A DNA stretch of 64,000 nt from Lunularia cruciata (Eukaryota; Streptophyta; Marchantiopsida; Lunulariales; Lunulariaceae): positions 40,987,001-41,051,000 of the forward strand of contig OX419755.1 in the NCBI GenBank assembly GCA_948567375.1, in the 5' to 3' direction. Within the stretch, counting starts at the first letter, position 1, and every line of letters starts with the position of its first letter. A program made the position numbers and the translations under genes. Positions 32,321 through 44,701 of the stretch are shown here, in pieces. A model generated the notes under the pieces. The model worked only from the letters and a program-made list of their open reading frames with translations, was not told where the DNA came from and made no database searches.

Positions 32321-35300
32321 ATGGCGACTGCCGGCATTGTCATGGCACTTTTGCCGATTGGATCGCTCATATCTGGTCTAACGAAGGAGCTTCTGAACAC
32401 AGCTGTTGCAGCGCAGGATGTTTGTGTAGAGAAGGAGACTTTCAAAACCTTAGCGAGGTATCTGAAAGACATCCAAGATATTCTAAAAGATGTCGAGAGC
32501 CGAAATTTAGTGGATTCTCCGGGAGTCAGGAAAGCTCTCGACATCATGAAGATTAACTTGCGGGAGGCCACGAATGTCATACAAAGCACGGAAGGGAAGT
32601 CGAGATTTTTCCTCTTGATAAGAAGCAGAAGAATCGTAAAAAGCGCTCAAAATGCTACCAGAAGCATCGGAGAAGCTTTCCAATTGTTGTTAGCTGCTGG
32701 CACCGAAGTAGCAATTGATATAGGAGAGCATGCCCATAGGCTGAAGGAATTAATGGTGACAGCCGAATTTCAAGCATCAGCAGCTCAAACTCGTGTGATG
32801 GCAGCCTTGGAGAGAGGTCTGCAAGAGCACAAGACAGATCAGCTCTTTGCAAATGATATCCTCCGGCAAATTGCTCATGCAGTGGAGATAGGGGAGACAG
32901 AAGATGACCTGAAATCAGAACTTGAGAGTTTTAGGAGGGAGGCAGAAGAGGTTGCTTTAAGAAAGCAGGATCAGGAGAAAGCCTTCATGGAGCAAGTGAT
33001 TGCCATTCTTTATAGAGCAGAAATGGTCTCTCCTCCTGAACATCCAATTCAGAAGTACAGGAAGTTGATTCAAAAAGCTTCTTGTGCTGAAGGAGAGCTT
33101 CCTCCATACCCTGCATTTATTTGTCCCCTCACGAAAAAAGTGATGGAGGATCCCGTCATTCTTGGTGGTCCAGAAACGACCTACGAGAAGCTGGCGATCC
33201 TCAGCCATCTAGAAGGTCAAGCGGAAGGCAGTCGTATAGATCCTGAGAGTGGGAGACTGCTGATCAAAACAGAGCTCCGTCCAAATAACAGCCTCCGAGC
33301 AAGCATCGAGGAGTGGGATGCTTTGAACAAAATCATAAGAATTCGTGCTGCCAAAGAAAGTTTGTTGTGTGAGCAGACATCCAAGCAGAAAGATGCTCTG
33401 AAGGATCTTTACGAGCTCTGCAAAATGAAAGCAGAGTACAAATACTGGATTGCAGAGGAGGGAGTCTTGGAGGCTATTTTGCACTTATGGACGGCTTCCA
33501 GTCAAGTGCCTAAGGACGTGAGGGAGCTCAGTTTATCGACAGTCACAGTGATTGTCACCAACATTGACCAAAATAAGGTAGCCGCTCATTAATAGAGACT
33601 GAATGCTGTATTTCGGGTGCCAGCGTAAAGCTCCTGATGTCACTGAAGCTGTTGCTAGTCCGAGCAACTAACGAACTGAATCCTAATCCTTTCCTGATGT
33701 CGCCTGAGCAACTCCTCATGTGTCTTGCGTTGCTGTCCCCTGATGCAGGAAAAATTCGTTGAGGCTGGGGGATTCATGCCAGTCATAAAATGCATGAACA
33801 TGAAATACCACAGGGCCTCAGCTGCAACGCTCTTAATGGAGTTATGCAAGAACAAATCAGCTTGTAATATGCTCTCCCTCGTCAAAGGTGCCATACTGTC
33901 TCTGGTTACTGTTTATTTTCAAAGTGGAGGTTACCCTGCTGTTGTCGAGAACGTTAAGTTGATCTTGGAGACCCTAGCGGAAGACGATGACAATGTCGAA
34001 GCGATGGCGATGGCGAACTGGTGTGATCCGTTGATAAAAAGGCTTTCAACTGGTATGAATACTTTCAACTTTTCCGGCTATGATCATACTGATAAGAGAC
34101 ACCCAGCGAAACCACTGTTCAATGTCTACAATCTGTTGTCAAGAGAAATAGTGATTTCCAACCTCGGTGGCACTTTGGCTTCGTTTCCTGTGTTGCGAAG
34201 GTCTAGACCATGCGGGGCTGTCTGTAATCAGTTTATGAGACACCCAGTGACGGACTTAGACATGCTGGGCCACTTTCATTGCTACTCTAGAGAATTGAGA
34301 AATATTCCACCGTTGGTCTTGCTAGCAAACTTTGACCATTTTGTGCCCATTTTATCTCTCTTTTCTCCAGGCCCTGAGGATTCAAGATTGTTCATGGCCA
34401 ATTTCCTTGCAACAAAAGTGAGAGAGAGCGATGTGAATCCGGAGAACAAAAAGTTACTTGCAGAGGGTGCTGTGTTTCACCTGGTAACCATGTTAGAAAG
34501 TAAGAAGTTCGCAGTGAAGATGCCTGCTTTGAAGGCCCTTAGCAACCTGTCTTCGTGGACAGAAATGAAGAGATACATTTCAGAAGCAGGGGCAGTTCCG
34601 TTGGTGCTCCCGCTCTTGAATTCCTCGAAGCATTGGTTGGAACCCCGAGAACATGCTGCTTTAATACTCCATAACTTGTGCTCAGAAGATGGTGTGAAGT
34701 ACATGGTGGATGTTGCAGGAAATAAGATACCACTGATTCAAATTGTAGAACCTCTTCTGGCTCCTCAAGGTCTGAATTCTCAATCGACTATTTCGTTAAC
34801 CTTGCGCCTTGCAACATTACGCACTCTACTTGGCTTGGTCAGGGAGAAGGAAACCAGAGACATAGTGCGGGAGAAGGGAGGTGTCCATCTGCTGCTTGGA
34901 CTAGTATGGGACTCGAACAGAGAGATCCGGAGGTCTTCCTTGAGACTGCTAATGAATCTCTCTGAAAATGAGGGTGCAAAGGAAGTTGCTGATGAGTTGC
35001 AGAGAACGCAGACAGAAGGGGCCCTGTTGAAATTACTCACTGATGTGGATGCGGACGCACAAGCCTCAGTAGCTGGAATACTGGCACACCTGCCTCTTGA
35101 CTGTGAAAGTCTGAAGGCCTCCTTCCTTACTGCTGGTGTTGTCCCTGTACTAGTAACCTTAATGAGCTCCGAAGTTGAAGAAGTTCGAGCGAATACCTTA
35201 GGAGCTCTGAGGCAATTCACAGATTCAGATATAGAAACACAACGGATAGCTGCCAACCTCGAGGCTCATTCTCGACTTATCGAGCTTTTACGTATAGGCT

Positions 35301-35860
35301 CACCGCGTATTCAAGCCAGAGCTGCCAATGTTTTAAGAAACTTCTCTTTGAGCACTCCTAAGCTAGTCGACGAACCGACAATGCAAAAGTGGATGTGTGT
35401 ACTGAAATCAAGAGCCCAGATGTGCCGTGTCCATAAGGGAAACTGCAGTGTGAAGAGGACATTCTGTCTCGTGGAAGCTGGAGCAATTAGTCCTCTGGTG
35501 TCCCTGCTTGAGTCGGACGATCCTGATAATGAATCTGGTGAAGCCGGTGAGGCAGCACTGGAGACACTGGAGACACTGGTGGGTGGAGACGAGATAGTGC
35601 AATCGGGAGCCATCGTCCTGCATGAAGTACATGGAATACAACCTTTGTTCCGTCTTCTGACCCATAAGGTGCACGCAGAAAGAGCTGTTCACATGCTAGA
35701 ACACATCTTCAAAGTTCCAAAGATGAAGGAGGAATACCGACGCTCTGCCAGTATGCCTCTCAAGGAGTTGGCTTCACTCCCTAATAATACTTTTCTCAGA
35801 ACCAGGGCAGCCAGGCTTCTGGCTAGTATAGAAATACGCTCAACTTCAGGTAGACTATGA
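32321..35860 (+). CDS. U-box/ARM-repeat E3 ubiquitin ligase (PUB42/43/44-like), 3 exons
   Basis: Plant U-box proteins with ARM repeats are E3 ligases: the U-box recruits the E2 and the ARM repeats bind substrates. Proposed exons are 32321-33577, 33749-34052 and 34371-35860, giving 1016 residues. The N-terminal helical domain (MATAGIVMALLPIGSL, EKETFKTLARYLKDI) spans about residues 1-235. The U-box is at about 262-338 (PAFICPLTKKVMEDPVIL, RPNNSLRASIEEW). ARM repeats run to the end, with the subgroup motif CRVHKGNCSVKRTFCLVEA. The second intron (34053-34370) is 318 bp, stop-free and in frame; removing it gives RLSTGPEDSRLFMANFLAT, the expected family sequence. In-frame ATGs at 32096, 32171 and 32246 could add up to 75 residues; 32321 fits the family N-terminus best. 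The gene looks intact. Exact orthologue is uncertain. Confidence 0.92.
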
Positions 35861-36886
35861 AGTAATTATACTTGTAAATATTAGTCGTTTAGATAGATCA
35901 GGGTAGGAGGAGAACTTAGGCCTGCTATGTCCACAGAACTATTCTTTGTACAGATAGAATCAGTGATATCTTTAGTACCACTATTGATCATTAAAAATCC
36001 TGGTGAAAGTGAGTACGTCGAATTCAAAGGAAAAATCAAGTAGAAGACCCTAAGAGTTTCAAGTTTGAAGGTGAGAAAGTTTGTAGTCTCTTTGGGCTGA
36101 AACAGAAACAGAAACAGCAAACAGCTACAATCTGTCAAGCATATCAATCGAAAACTGTCATCCCATTCCTCACAGAGGGTGTAAACTTCAAAACCTACAT
36201 GCTCATGGTAGAGCCACTATACTTATAAATTCGCAATGTTAGAATCAGGAACTTGTGACTAAAAAATACTGAGCAATCATCTTTTCCCTGATAAGTCCGT
36301 TGGGCGACATTTACTCTCAGGAGTACAATCAGCTGGGTGGATCTGGAGAAGCCTCTTTTCGGCTGCTCTGCATCTAATTTCGCCACTAAAAAGTGCCCAC
36401 TCCCACTATCCTCTTCTATTACATACAGCCCCTTACCAAAGCACTTGAAAAGCAGGTTGTTAACTCATTACGAGACAGGCCACTGTAACTTAATCTGACC
36501 AGGCAAAGCTGAAAGCCTATTTCAAATGACAACACCGTTACTACTCGTGTTGGATATGGTAAAATGGTCTCCACTTTATTGCAAAGTTGCAAAGTATCTC
36601 ATCGACTCTTTGTTTGAAACTGAGCAAAATATTCTGGTTTTATCTGGTACATATGATTCTCGTGCTTTTCCTCCCTCGCCCTACAAGAGAACCAGTGCTG
36701 ATGATCAGCCACACCAGATATTTATATTTGAGCACATAAGCTCATCAGACGATTATTATAACGAAAAGCCCGGTACTTTTTGCAATTATTGTCTGCATAT
36801 CGAAGTCAACTACTGTCTAACTAGTATATTCAATAACGGCATATGCAGCCCACCTGTTAGAATCTACTGAGGATTAAATTAACAAC
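35861..36886. other. Space between convergent genes, with one unassigned ORF
   Basis: Contains the 3' ends of the U-box gene (plus) and the coiled-coil gene (minus). A 114-codon plus ORF at 36526-36870 (MTTPLLLVLDMVKWSPLYC...) matches nothing I recognise. It could be a chance ORF or part of a UTR. Confidence 0.4.
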
Positions 36887-39761
36887 TTACTCCTGCTGTT
36901 TCCATCCAGCTTCAACCATCTGTTCCTTCATCAATTCGCGATTGTCTTCCCAAAGTCTCCTTCCAATCTGAAAGTCACAAAAACATGGTCTTAAGTGACT
37001 GATGCTTGGTGGTTGAAGGTCGTAAAAGAGACCGTTTCCGGAGACATCATCTAATCAGGAGAAAGGATTGGTATAGAGCAATGTAACCAAAGAAGTATGT
37101 GAAAAGATCACGAAGTTACTCCAATGGGAACGAGCCAAGTCCAGTGACTATCCGAGTCGAAAGAATCAGTCATCCTGTCGTTAGAAAGTGATGAAGCTAA
37201 AAAAAAACGCTTAAGAATCTCACCTAATAATTATCAGAATCTTGGTTCTACTATTAGTGTTGAGATTCTCGAGAAGATAGTCCCCTTCGTTTAGAGGTAC
37301 TTTAGGAAAAGCTTCCACAAAACTTGCTACATCATCCAACTACATAGACCGTTTTAAGTTGTGAATCTTCCTTTTTTAAATCAACCGTAAACACGACTGT
37401 CAAAATTTGGCCATGGCAATGTCCAAGATTCTACCAGTTCTTCTCTTTCACGCATATTTTTGCGTGCCAAACACTGTCTGTGGAGATACTCCATGTGTTC
37501 AGCCGTGTCCTTCTTTCTAGTAGCTTCTTTCGCATCAATCTGATCGCACCATTTCTCTTGTAATTTGTTGTAGATAGCTATGTCTCTGGCTGGTTCCATA
37601 TCTTGTTGGAGATATCTGTCCCTTGTTAAAGGTCCATACTGCAGACGTTTCGTGTCAGTTTTGATAAAAATTTATGTCACCAACATAAGTCTGTAACAGC
37701 AGACACATTTCATGCCTCCTGTCCGCTCTTTTGAGTTCTATGTAGAGATTGAATTGTCTATATCTATGTTAAGCAATCGATGTAAGATATTTCGCCATAT
37801 TTCAGCAAACAAACCTTATCAAACACAAATGTAAGCTACTTGACTCTAAATGCAACCAATCCAGTTTTTGAGGTGTACTCGAGGTTTATGTGTTAGTATT
37901 TATAAGTCGTTTGAAGTGAGTTTTACTCTCGCTCTCAAGGGCTATGGGCTTTCCCCCATAAGCATTCCCCCAGACGGCTTATCAGATAGATTTACTCCCG
38001 GAGCTGTAAGTAGATTATTGCCCTCAAGTTCTGAACAGATGGACTTGGGACTCATGATAACGGGACAAATCCGATCCTGTAAAACATAGTGCGTCCTCAA
38101 AAGAGGATATGACCTGCTGTTCCTGAAGTTTACTTTCTTATTTTGATGAAGTTTTAACCTAATTCCGTCCTTCATTATCATCTGACAAACGTGAAGGTTT
38201 ATTCCTTAGAAGTCAAAGGTACTTGCCCTTTCGTTAATCTGCATACGCCTAAGTCTCTCATCAACGTCCATTGCTACTCGTTCTTTATGTTGTTCTGTCC
38301 ATTCCTTAGCCGCTTCAAGCTCATTTTCCCTCCTTCTTAGTCTGTAGAGGAGTTGTAAAAAAACGTAGCATCATTGCAACTTACTGAATCTCCAAGGGCA
38401 GTTCTGGCGTTTGTGCAACTCAACACGCGTTGTTTCTCCTGACTACAGACAATTGTATCAAACGAGTATTATGTTTAAACAAGAAACGTGACAGGCAAGT
38501 CCATCACAAACATATTGTGATTACGGTCCTTCCAGTGTCGTGCACAGCAAATGACGTTCCACGCATCGTAGGTCAGGAACATCGGCTGATGATCTCCTTG
38601 TGTCACATTATTTATTTGAAGGGAGCATAGAATCTGATTACAATTTGGACACTTGGAGCACCTTACGTATCTTGGCCCACGGTTTGACTTGCAAAGACAG
38701 GATTGCTATCTGAATAGTGAAAAGCGCGAATCATGTACGAGCAACAGTGTTTACCAAAGCAGTTTCGCAGTAAGAATCATACCTGACTTGTTCTTCATAA
38801 TACTTCATATTCCGGACTTTCATGTCCTGATACTCGGCTGCACATAGATCGGAGTTTGAGGAAAAGTCGTCCTAAAGAAAATTCGAGATGTATACGTCCA
38901 GCTCACAAAAGGGAACGACACTGTTCTTCTTCATTATTAATTGCAATATACATCAGGCACTATCGCTACAGATTACATCAACAAATCATATTATTGCCGA
39001 TATTGCAAAGCATAACGCAACCGTGTACGCTGGTATCGGCTACAGGTACGTTATGACCAGGCCTCTGACAGCTGCTTTGACTTGGTATATCCAGAGCACT
39101 TGTCTAAGAATCTTATGGTCTCCTGTTACAACTTGACGTGTTGTCTCAAAGATGATGGCTTTGCTGATGACACTAAACTGGATGCCAATTGTTCAAACTA
39201 GGCGTACGAGACTCGGATTTTGGTTTACAGCCAGAGTTGAGGAAATCCTGCTAGGGGTGAACCCAGAGACACTAGTTGAGACGGCATAGAGTCCAGCACT
39301 AGCAAAGAATGCCAGACTCCAGAAGGTGCCGTTACGATGATCAAGGATAAAATATTATATTCAGAGGGGAATTACTGAAAACGACGACTTCTAATCGATG
39401 TTACAACCTGCTTGCAGTTCCGATTCCAACTCACCGTAAGCTTTCCTTTCTTCCTCTTCCTGGTCCCTCTTCCATTGCTTGTAAGCCATTTGATTGTTGA
39501 GCCCGTTGATGTCCAGCTGCAAACCGAAATGTGCACTCTACTCAAATTATTGGCGGACAGATATTTGAGACTATGCCATGAAAGTTGTACATCGGGACCA
39601 TAATTTTGTTGAAGTATGGGATAAACTTTGGGAGTGCGGACCGAGCAGTAGGCATAAGTGTCGAAGATTCGTTTTTTCCGCTCTTCATCATCGTATGGCC
39701 TCACTCTTGAAAAACTTTTCTCACCAATTACTGCCTCAAGTCCATTATCTGGACACGCCAT
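36887..39761 (-). CDS. Spliced coiled-coil protein with RIB43A-like N-terminus (7 exons proposed)
   Basis: Exons proposed on the minus strand: 39642-39761, 39435-39516, 38783-38837, 38223-38341, 38045-38076, 37393-37638, 36887-36967. Phases agree at every junction and give 244 residues. The protein is highly charged and alpha-helical: YDDEERKKRIFD, then LDINGLNNQMAYKQWKRDQ, EYQDMKVRNMKYYEEQVR, RRRENELEAAKEWTEQHKE, RYLQQDMEPARDIAIYNKL and a C-terminus LWEDNRELMKEQMVEAGW. The GLNNQ block resembles the N-terminal G-D-x-x-x-L-x-x-Q of RIB43A, an inner protein of axonemal doublet microtubules. RIB43A itself is usually longer (about 370-390 residues) and the C-terminus does not match, so this is tentative. 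The 32-bp exon and the first donor (GTCCGC) are the weakest parts. It is convergent with the U-box gene. Confidence 0.55.
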
Positions 39762-42700
39762 GGGTAAGGCAAACTCATGAGATTTCCCGTATCGCTATTG
39801 TTGAATCAATCGACTCAATTCTCAGCTCCTCCGCCTCTGCCATACACGAATTTCAAGCATTGAGGCCAAGCATTTTACTACTGATCGTGTTCGTTGCTTG
39901 TTTGCAGATATCAACATGCAGCAAACACTGATGTCATAGTGAGGGCTATCTCTCGGTCCTGGTCTTCCTCTCACGGAGATATAGCACTGGATTAAGCTGT
40001 GGACAAGCTTCTTCAGTGAAGAGCTTCAGATGGGACGTCCAAACAGGAACGGAACGGTTTCACAAAGCTCTTCCACAGCAATCAGAAGGAAAGTTGTTTT
40101 CGTTGGCAGCGCACGGCTATAATTAAATCTTACCACAAAATAATGATTGATGAAGAGAAGGAGCGCGGGGTCAGTTCACTGCAGAGCAGAGCAAACATTA
40201 TGAGTAATCCTTATCTCCAGACTTCAACCGTAAATTACGCTCTTCACATCAAACTGAGATGCGAAGACGAGGCTACATCGCTATCATGCGTGCCATCCTG
40301 AGACTCTTCCCCTACAAATCACCGCGCCAAAACCGAAAATCTCTTCTGTCGCAGTTGCAAATGCTTTCACATCCCAAACGAGCTCGAAATATCCAGTCGA
40401 TCGCACCGATTATTTCAACGTTACACGGATGCGAAGAGTGAACTTTCCACTCCAAGAGAAATTTCCCATCGCACATGTGACGATCCACATTTTCCACTAC
40501 CGCGGCAGCTCTCGATCCGCTCAAATGGACGAGAAGTAGTTCAGAGCAAACTTGATCATTTTGACGAATTTACCAGACAGGGGAATTATTGAGTAGAAAC
40601 ATCCGAGAAATTCAATTGAACTTGAAATCGAATTAGTTACGTTTAGTCATGAGCATGAGCACCAGTATGAGCATTTCATATCAGAATCTCACGAGAAAGG
40701 CCAGCGGAATTCGATGAACTGAATGATGCGGGCAGACGGACAGAACAATAACAACGGACTCAACAGGAATCTGTCGCTCTCAATATTCCGACGTCCAGGA
40801 TCTGCTGATCCCTGGGCGGAGTAAAAAGTCAGTTAAAGCTCGCGTCTCTTCTTCCTCCCAACTCATATGGTGACACGTGGAGGATACTTTGGTGTGGCAA
40901 TATCAAGCCATCACGAGCCAAATTAAAACCTAAAGCAAGTATAGCTTCAAAGACTAAGCCTATGCAGTGATATGCAATTCGTGCAAGTATGCAGATTATG
41001 TACCTTCTGGCATTCGTTTCCGTGGTGTGAATGTTGTGACACAGAAGTTGTTTGCTTTTGAATTAGATGTAAGGATGCTGACTAAACTTTAACTTTTTGA
41101 CATGGAACCTTCTGGTAGACAAACACGATAACTCAATTCAACCGTTGAGAGATTAAATATGTATTCACCGGATGGATGTTACACACGATTAGTGTCCTGT
41201 ATTTTAAAACGAAGAGGTGACAAAGTTTTCTTTAGATCCAGTTTGTCCATCATACTTTCAATGTACCTGATGGATGCATGATCGGTGATATACATAAAGA
41301 GAGGTGGAGCAAATGGAAGCCAAGAACAACATCCTTAGTGAGATACAATCGACAGATTCTAGGGGAAAGGGAAAGAATAGAGATCCACAAACAGAATGAA
41401 TTGATCCGTATTATCCGACTCTGCACTTTCACAATCCACGACAAACTTCTTGTAATCTAACTGTTGTAAAAGACGTAGTAAAGCATCCATGGCATGTTAG
41501 TGTCCCCCTTACATATCATCGGACATAACGACACCATTATCAGTTTGATACTGAGGTAATGTACCTGGCTCTTGGGTCCTTCGCTCAAACCGACGGTTTT
41601 TGAAGTCCGACTTCAACAGACATCCCTTCTCCTATTATTTTTTTCGGATAACGGTGAGAAATGTCATTACTCAGCCAAAGCATTGGTGCGCGGGAATCTG
41701 AAAAGGCTTCGTGGTAAATTCACGGGTAAGCCAACCGGTCGTATTCCCTCTCTGCCCTTTCTAAAGATCAGGGAAACTTGTGCCCTGCAAATTTGAATCT
41801 TACTGCCAGAGATCGGTCGCTTACGTAGTACGTAGATATATATAGATTTCTGTACATTCGCTCAGGTGGTACAACAGTAAAGTCCTTTGCCAGCTTTTAT
41901 GTTAGAGTCGTTTCGAGTCTTGATAATCAACTCCCCTACTCACTGCACGTGTATGAACAAGTAGCTCCAGGCCACAAGCTGGATCAGCAGGTTTACAAAA
42001 ATTCGGTGCGAGACAGTCGTAAACTTCACTTGATGTTCCAGAAACAGTTTAGTCTGTACAATCTAGTCTCAACCGTTTGAAAGCAAAGTCGGTTCTTTCG
42101 GGACCTGTGACGCGGCCTAGGTAATGTCTAGTGGTAGTTCTAAGAGACGTTCTCACAGTGCATACTGTTGGTGGATTGTTGTGTACGTCGAGTCAGTTAA
42201 CAAGTTGCAAAGAAACTAAGGAACGCGCACCAATCTACAAAGAATCAGTATCTCAGCACAATTCTAACCAAGCAAGCGGTGCTCTAAGAATCGTTTCCTC
42301 ATTGTAGAACTTGATTGCGCTACGTGAAGGACTTGCCAGTACCGTAACACCATTCTAATCTAGCATAGCGATGCGCTGGGATTTGTTCTGAAATACCACA
42401 GGTGCATCGCTGCCTTTGCGAAGATTATGCCCTCGTCCATTGCACTGAGTAAAGATTTTCCCCTTACTTAATCACGCAACTCTTTAAGTTGTAAAGAAAA
42501 AAGAAAAAAGAAAAAAACGCGCTCACCGATGACTTCAGTTAATTGCTCGCATGAGATTCTTTAATCTATTATAGTTGCAAAAAAACTCTTGCTATGATCG
42601 GCTCGTAGGCCGTTTATGTGAGTTCTTCTTGTGAAACAAAATGCTCACACTGTCGAACTCGACTTGCCCTTCATGAGTTAGTGAATCCTGATTCTCTTAA

Positions 42701-44083
42701 GAACTCTAAATTGTCCACCTGCTGCTTCGCTCACAAAGGTGTAATCGGAAGCAAACGAATGCGGTGCTTTGCGGTTATAGGGTAGATACTGAGGGATTGA
42801 TTCAGTTGTATCTTCTGTGAAAGGCAACCGCTCCAATAAACACCATCGGCTACCTCCCGGAGCCACCTCACGGCTACCACCGCGATCATGAGGCAGCGTA
42901 ACGAACCGAAGCTTTTCCAGTGTGCCCTGCGTAGAATCATATAGTGAATAGATGTATAAGCGCTACGAACATATCCTCCCGAGTTGGGAACAAAGGAATT
43001 CGCTTCAGATGTTTGAAGTATAAGAATTTTTAGAGAGAATAAATATTTTATATAAATCCATCCTTAATTAAATAAAGATCCGAATAAATGTCATATTAAG
43101 GTATAAAGGATGGGAGAGATTTTATTAGAGACGATGAACTGATGCGCACTCTTGCATTACGTTATGTAATTTATTACAACAAATTTTCTAGAACTTGGTA
43201 TTGGTGGTGTATGGACCATACAGTACTCTCTTATCAATATTCCGGATTTTATTGAACATCTGAGAAGATTGATAATGTTTAATAAGTAAATGTTGCAAAC
43301 GTTTCTTGCAAAAATAGGATTACTTTTTTTAGAAGATACCCAAAAGCTAGCAATACTGCGAATCATCTCTAAATTTAAATCAGTGAAGCATAACGAGACA
43401 GAAGTCGCTTCGCTTTCCCCTCCTAATTTTGTGCTAGTTGAAATATTTCACCAAATTTAAGTTTATTTCCGACATTCTCATATAAAGTATAACTTCCGAA
43501 GTTTCTGGGATCTAACTATATTTCTAAAGTTGATTATCTGGTTACGCCAGAGGCTATTCATTTGGACAGGGCAGACCGTAAACTGAGGTTTGAGACTTAA
43601 GCAGGTGATTAGTATGCGTTACATCTGCATTATATCGGATGGAAAGACATGTATTATATCTTTCCATCCATTATAATGCAGATGTGATATCTAAAATGAG
43701 CTTATTGAAGGATGTTATATAAACCATTCATGTAAACAGTTCAAATGGTGGATTATTTTGTGAATTATAGAAAAAATACTTTAATTTTTCAATATAACAT
43801 CTTTTGATTTACACTGAAGTGTGCTTGGGTGATCACAATACGAGCAATATAGAATAGTCTTCTGGAACATTTCTGATGAGTATAAATTAAGGAAAACTGT
43901 GTCTTAAACACCCATATATTGCATACATTTATTTTCATTGCAATTTAATATCAATTTGGGTTAGTACGATAAAATTGATACATTTTTAAGCAAATAGAGA
44001 TAAAAAAATTTTCCAAGTCAAAATTGTAAAAATACTATAAAGATATAATATTTTTCAGTATTTTTTTTTAATTGTCGTAAATA
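39762..44083. other. Intergenic, promoter side of the coiled-coil gene
   Basis: No coding region recognised. A G-box-type ACACGTGG lies near 40873, and a pyrimidine/purine-rich AAAAGAAAAAAG stretch near 42500. From 43000 onward the sequence becomes AT-rich and leads into repeats. The minus ORFs near 42678-42940 and the plus ORF at 41572-41796 have no supportable identity. Confidence 0.4.
43621..43685. repeat. Near-perfect hairpin, 27-bp arms (25 matches)
   Basis: Arms 43621-43647 and 43659-43685 pair with two mismatches around an 11-base loop. It lies in AT-rich intergenic DNA. It could be a small inverted-repeat element or a small-RNA precursor; the sequence alone does not decide. Confidence 0.8.
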
Positions 44084-44484
44084 TGGATGAAAATCTGCAC
44101 AGCATTTAACATACAAGGAGTACAAAAAGGTATATAAAGTACTTTTTACCAATTTCCTCTTATTGAAAATCTAGTCACATGAATGGAATGGAATGCTTGT
44201 AGGCTAGTATGCAGGTTCTAAGTTAATGAAAAACTTGGTTTTGTTGTCTGGCCTTGCTTCTCCAAGCTGTTGCTCACACGTCTCGCTGCTCAAGCTTCTT
44301 GACTATGCTGCCAGTGTCTCAATGGAATGAACCACTGCTCTTTCCAAGGTAAGATCTACATGCTCTAACCCTAACTAATGCCGCCATTGGGTACTAGGTG
44401 CTATGTACAAACCCTAACACCTTTAGTATAGATACATGTTATATCAATGCCACATGTATTACCATCTGAAATGAACTTTAAACA
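44084..44484 (-). mobile_element. Copia LTR, copy 2 (3' LTR of a deletion derivative)
   Basis: On the minus strand it starts TGTTTAAAGTTC, directly after a purine-rich tract (TGGGAG) that follows a copia pol C-terminus, and ends about 401 bp later at ...CA. That arrangement (pol end, polypurine tract, LTR) identifies it as the 3' LTR. Confidence 0.75.
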
Positions 44485-44494
44485 CTCCCACTCA

Positions 44495-44695
44495 TTAAAG
44501 AAATGGTAGTGCTCTAATCAAATTTCTAAACTTACTAAACTTATCTCTTGGTAAGGGTTTCAAAAGAATATCTGCAATCTGATTGTTAGCGTTGATGTAG
44601 CCAAAACAGATTTCTTGTTTCTCTTGCTGCACTCTCACATAGTGATATTGCGCTGCAGAAGCATAGTGGGTCCATAACCCATTGAAAATTTTCAT
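44495..44695 (-). pseudogene. Ty1/copia RNase H C-terminal remnant
   Basis: The minus-strand frame reads HYVRVQQEKQEICFGYI, NNQIADILLKPLPRDKF, the very conserved end of copia pol (H-x-R-x-K and QIADIxTKPL). Only about 65 codons survive; the rest of the element is deleted up to the LTR at 44702. The fragment itself is free of stops. Confidence 0.88.
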
Positions 44696-44701
44696 AAATA
44701 T

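Noticed and set aside
32260-32589. Minus-strand ORFs within the U-box gene (here and at 34780-35256, 35311-35613)
   Set aside because: Antisense shadows of well-conserved coding exons.
33578-33592. Natural C-terminus (VAAH) of the U-box protein at the first ORF end
   Set aside because: GTAGCC at 33578 is a splice donor; the ARM repeats resume in frame at 33749 after a CAG acceptor.
40259-40441. Short basic plus-strand ORF MRRRGYIAIM
   Set aside because: 60 codons without similarity or splice context, in what is probably the promoter side of the minus-strand gene.
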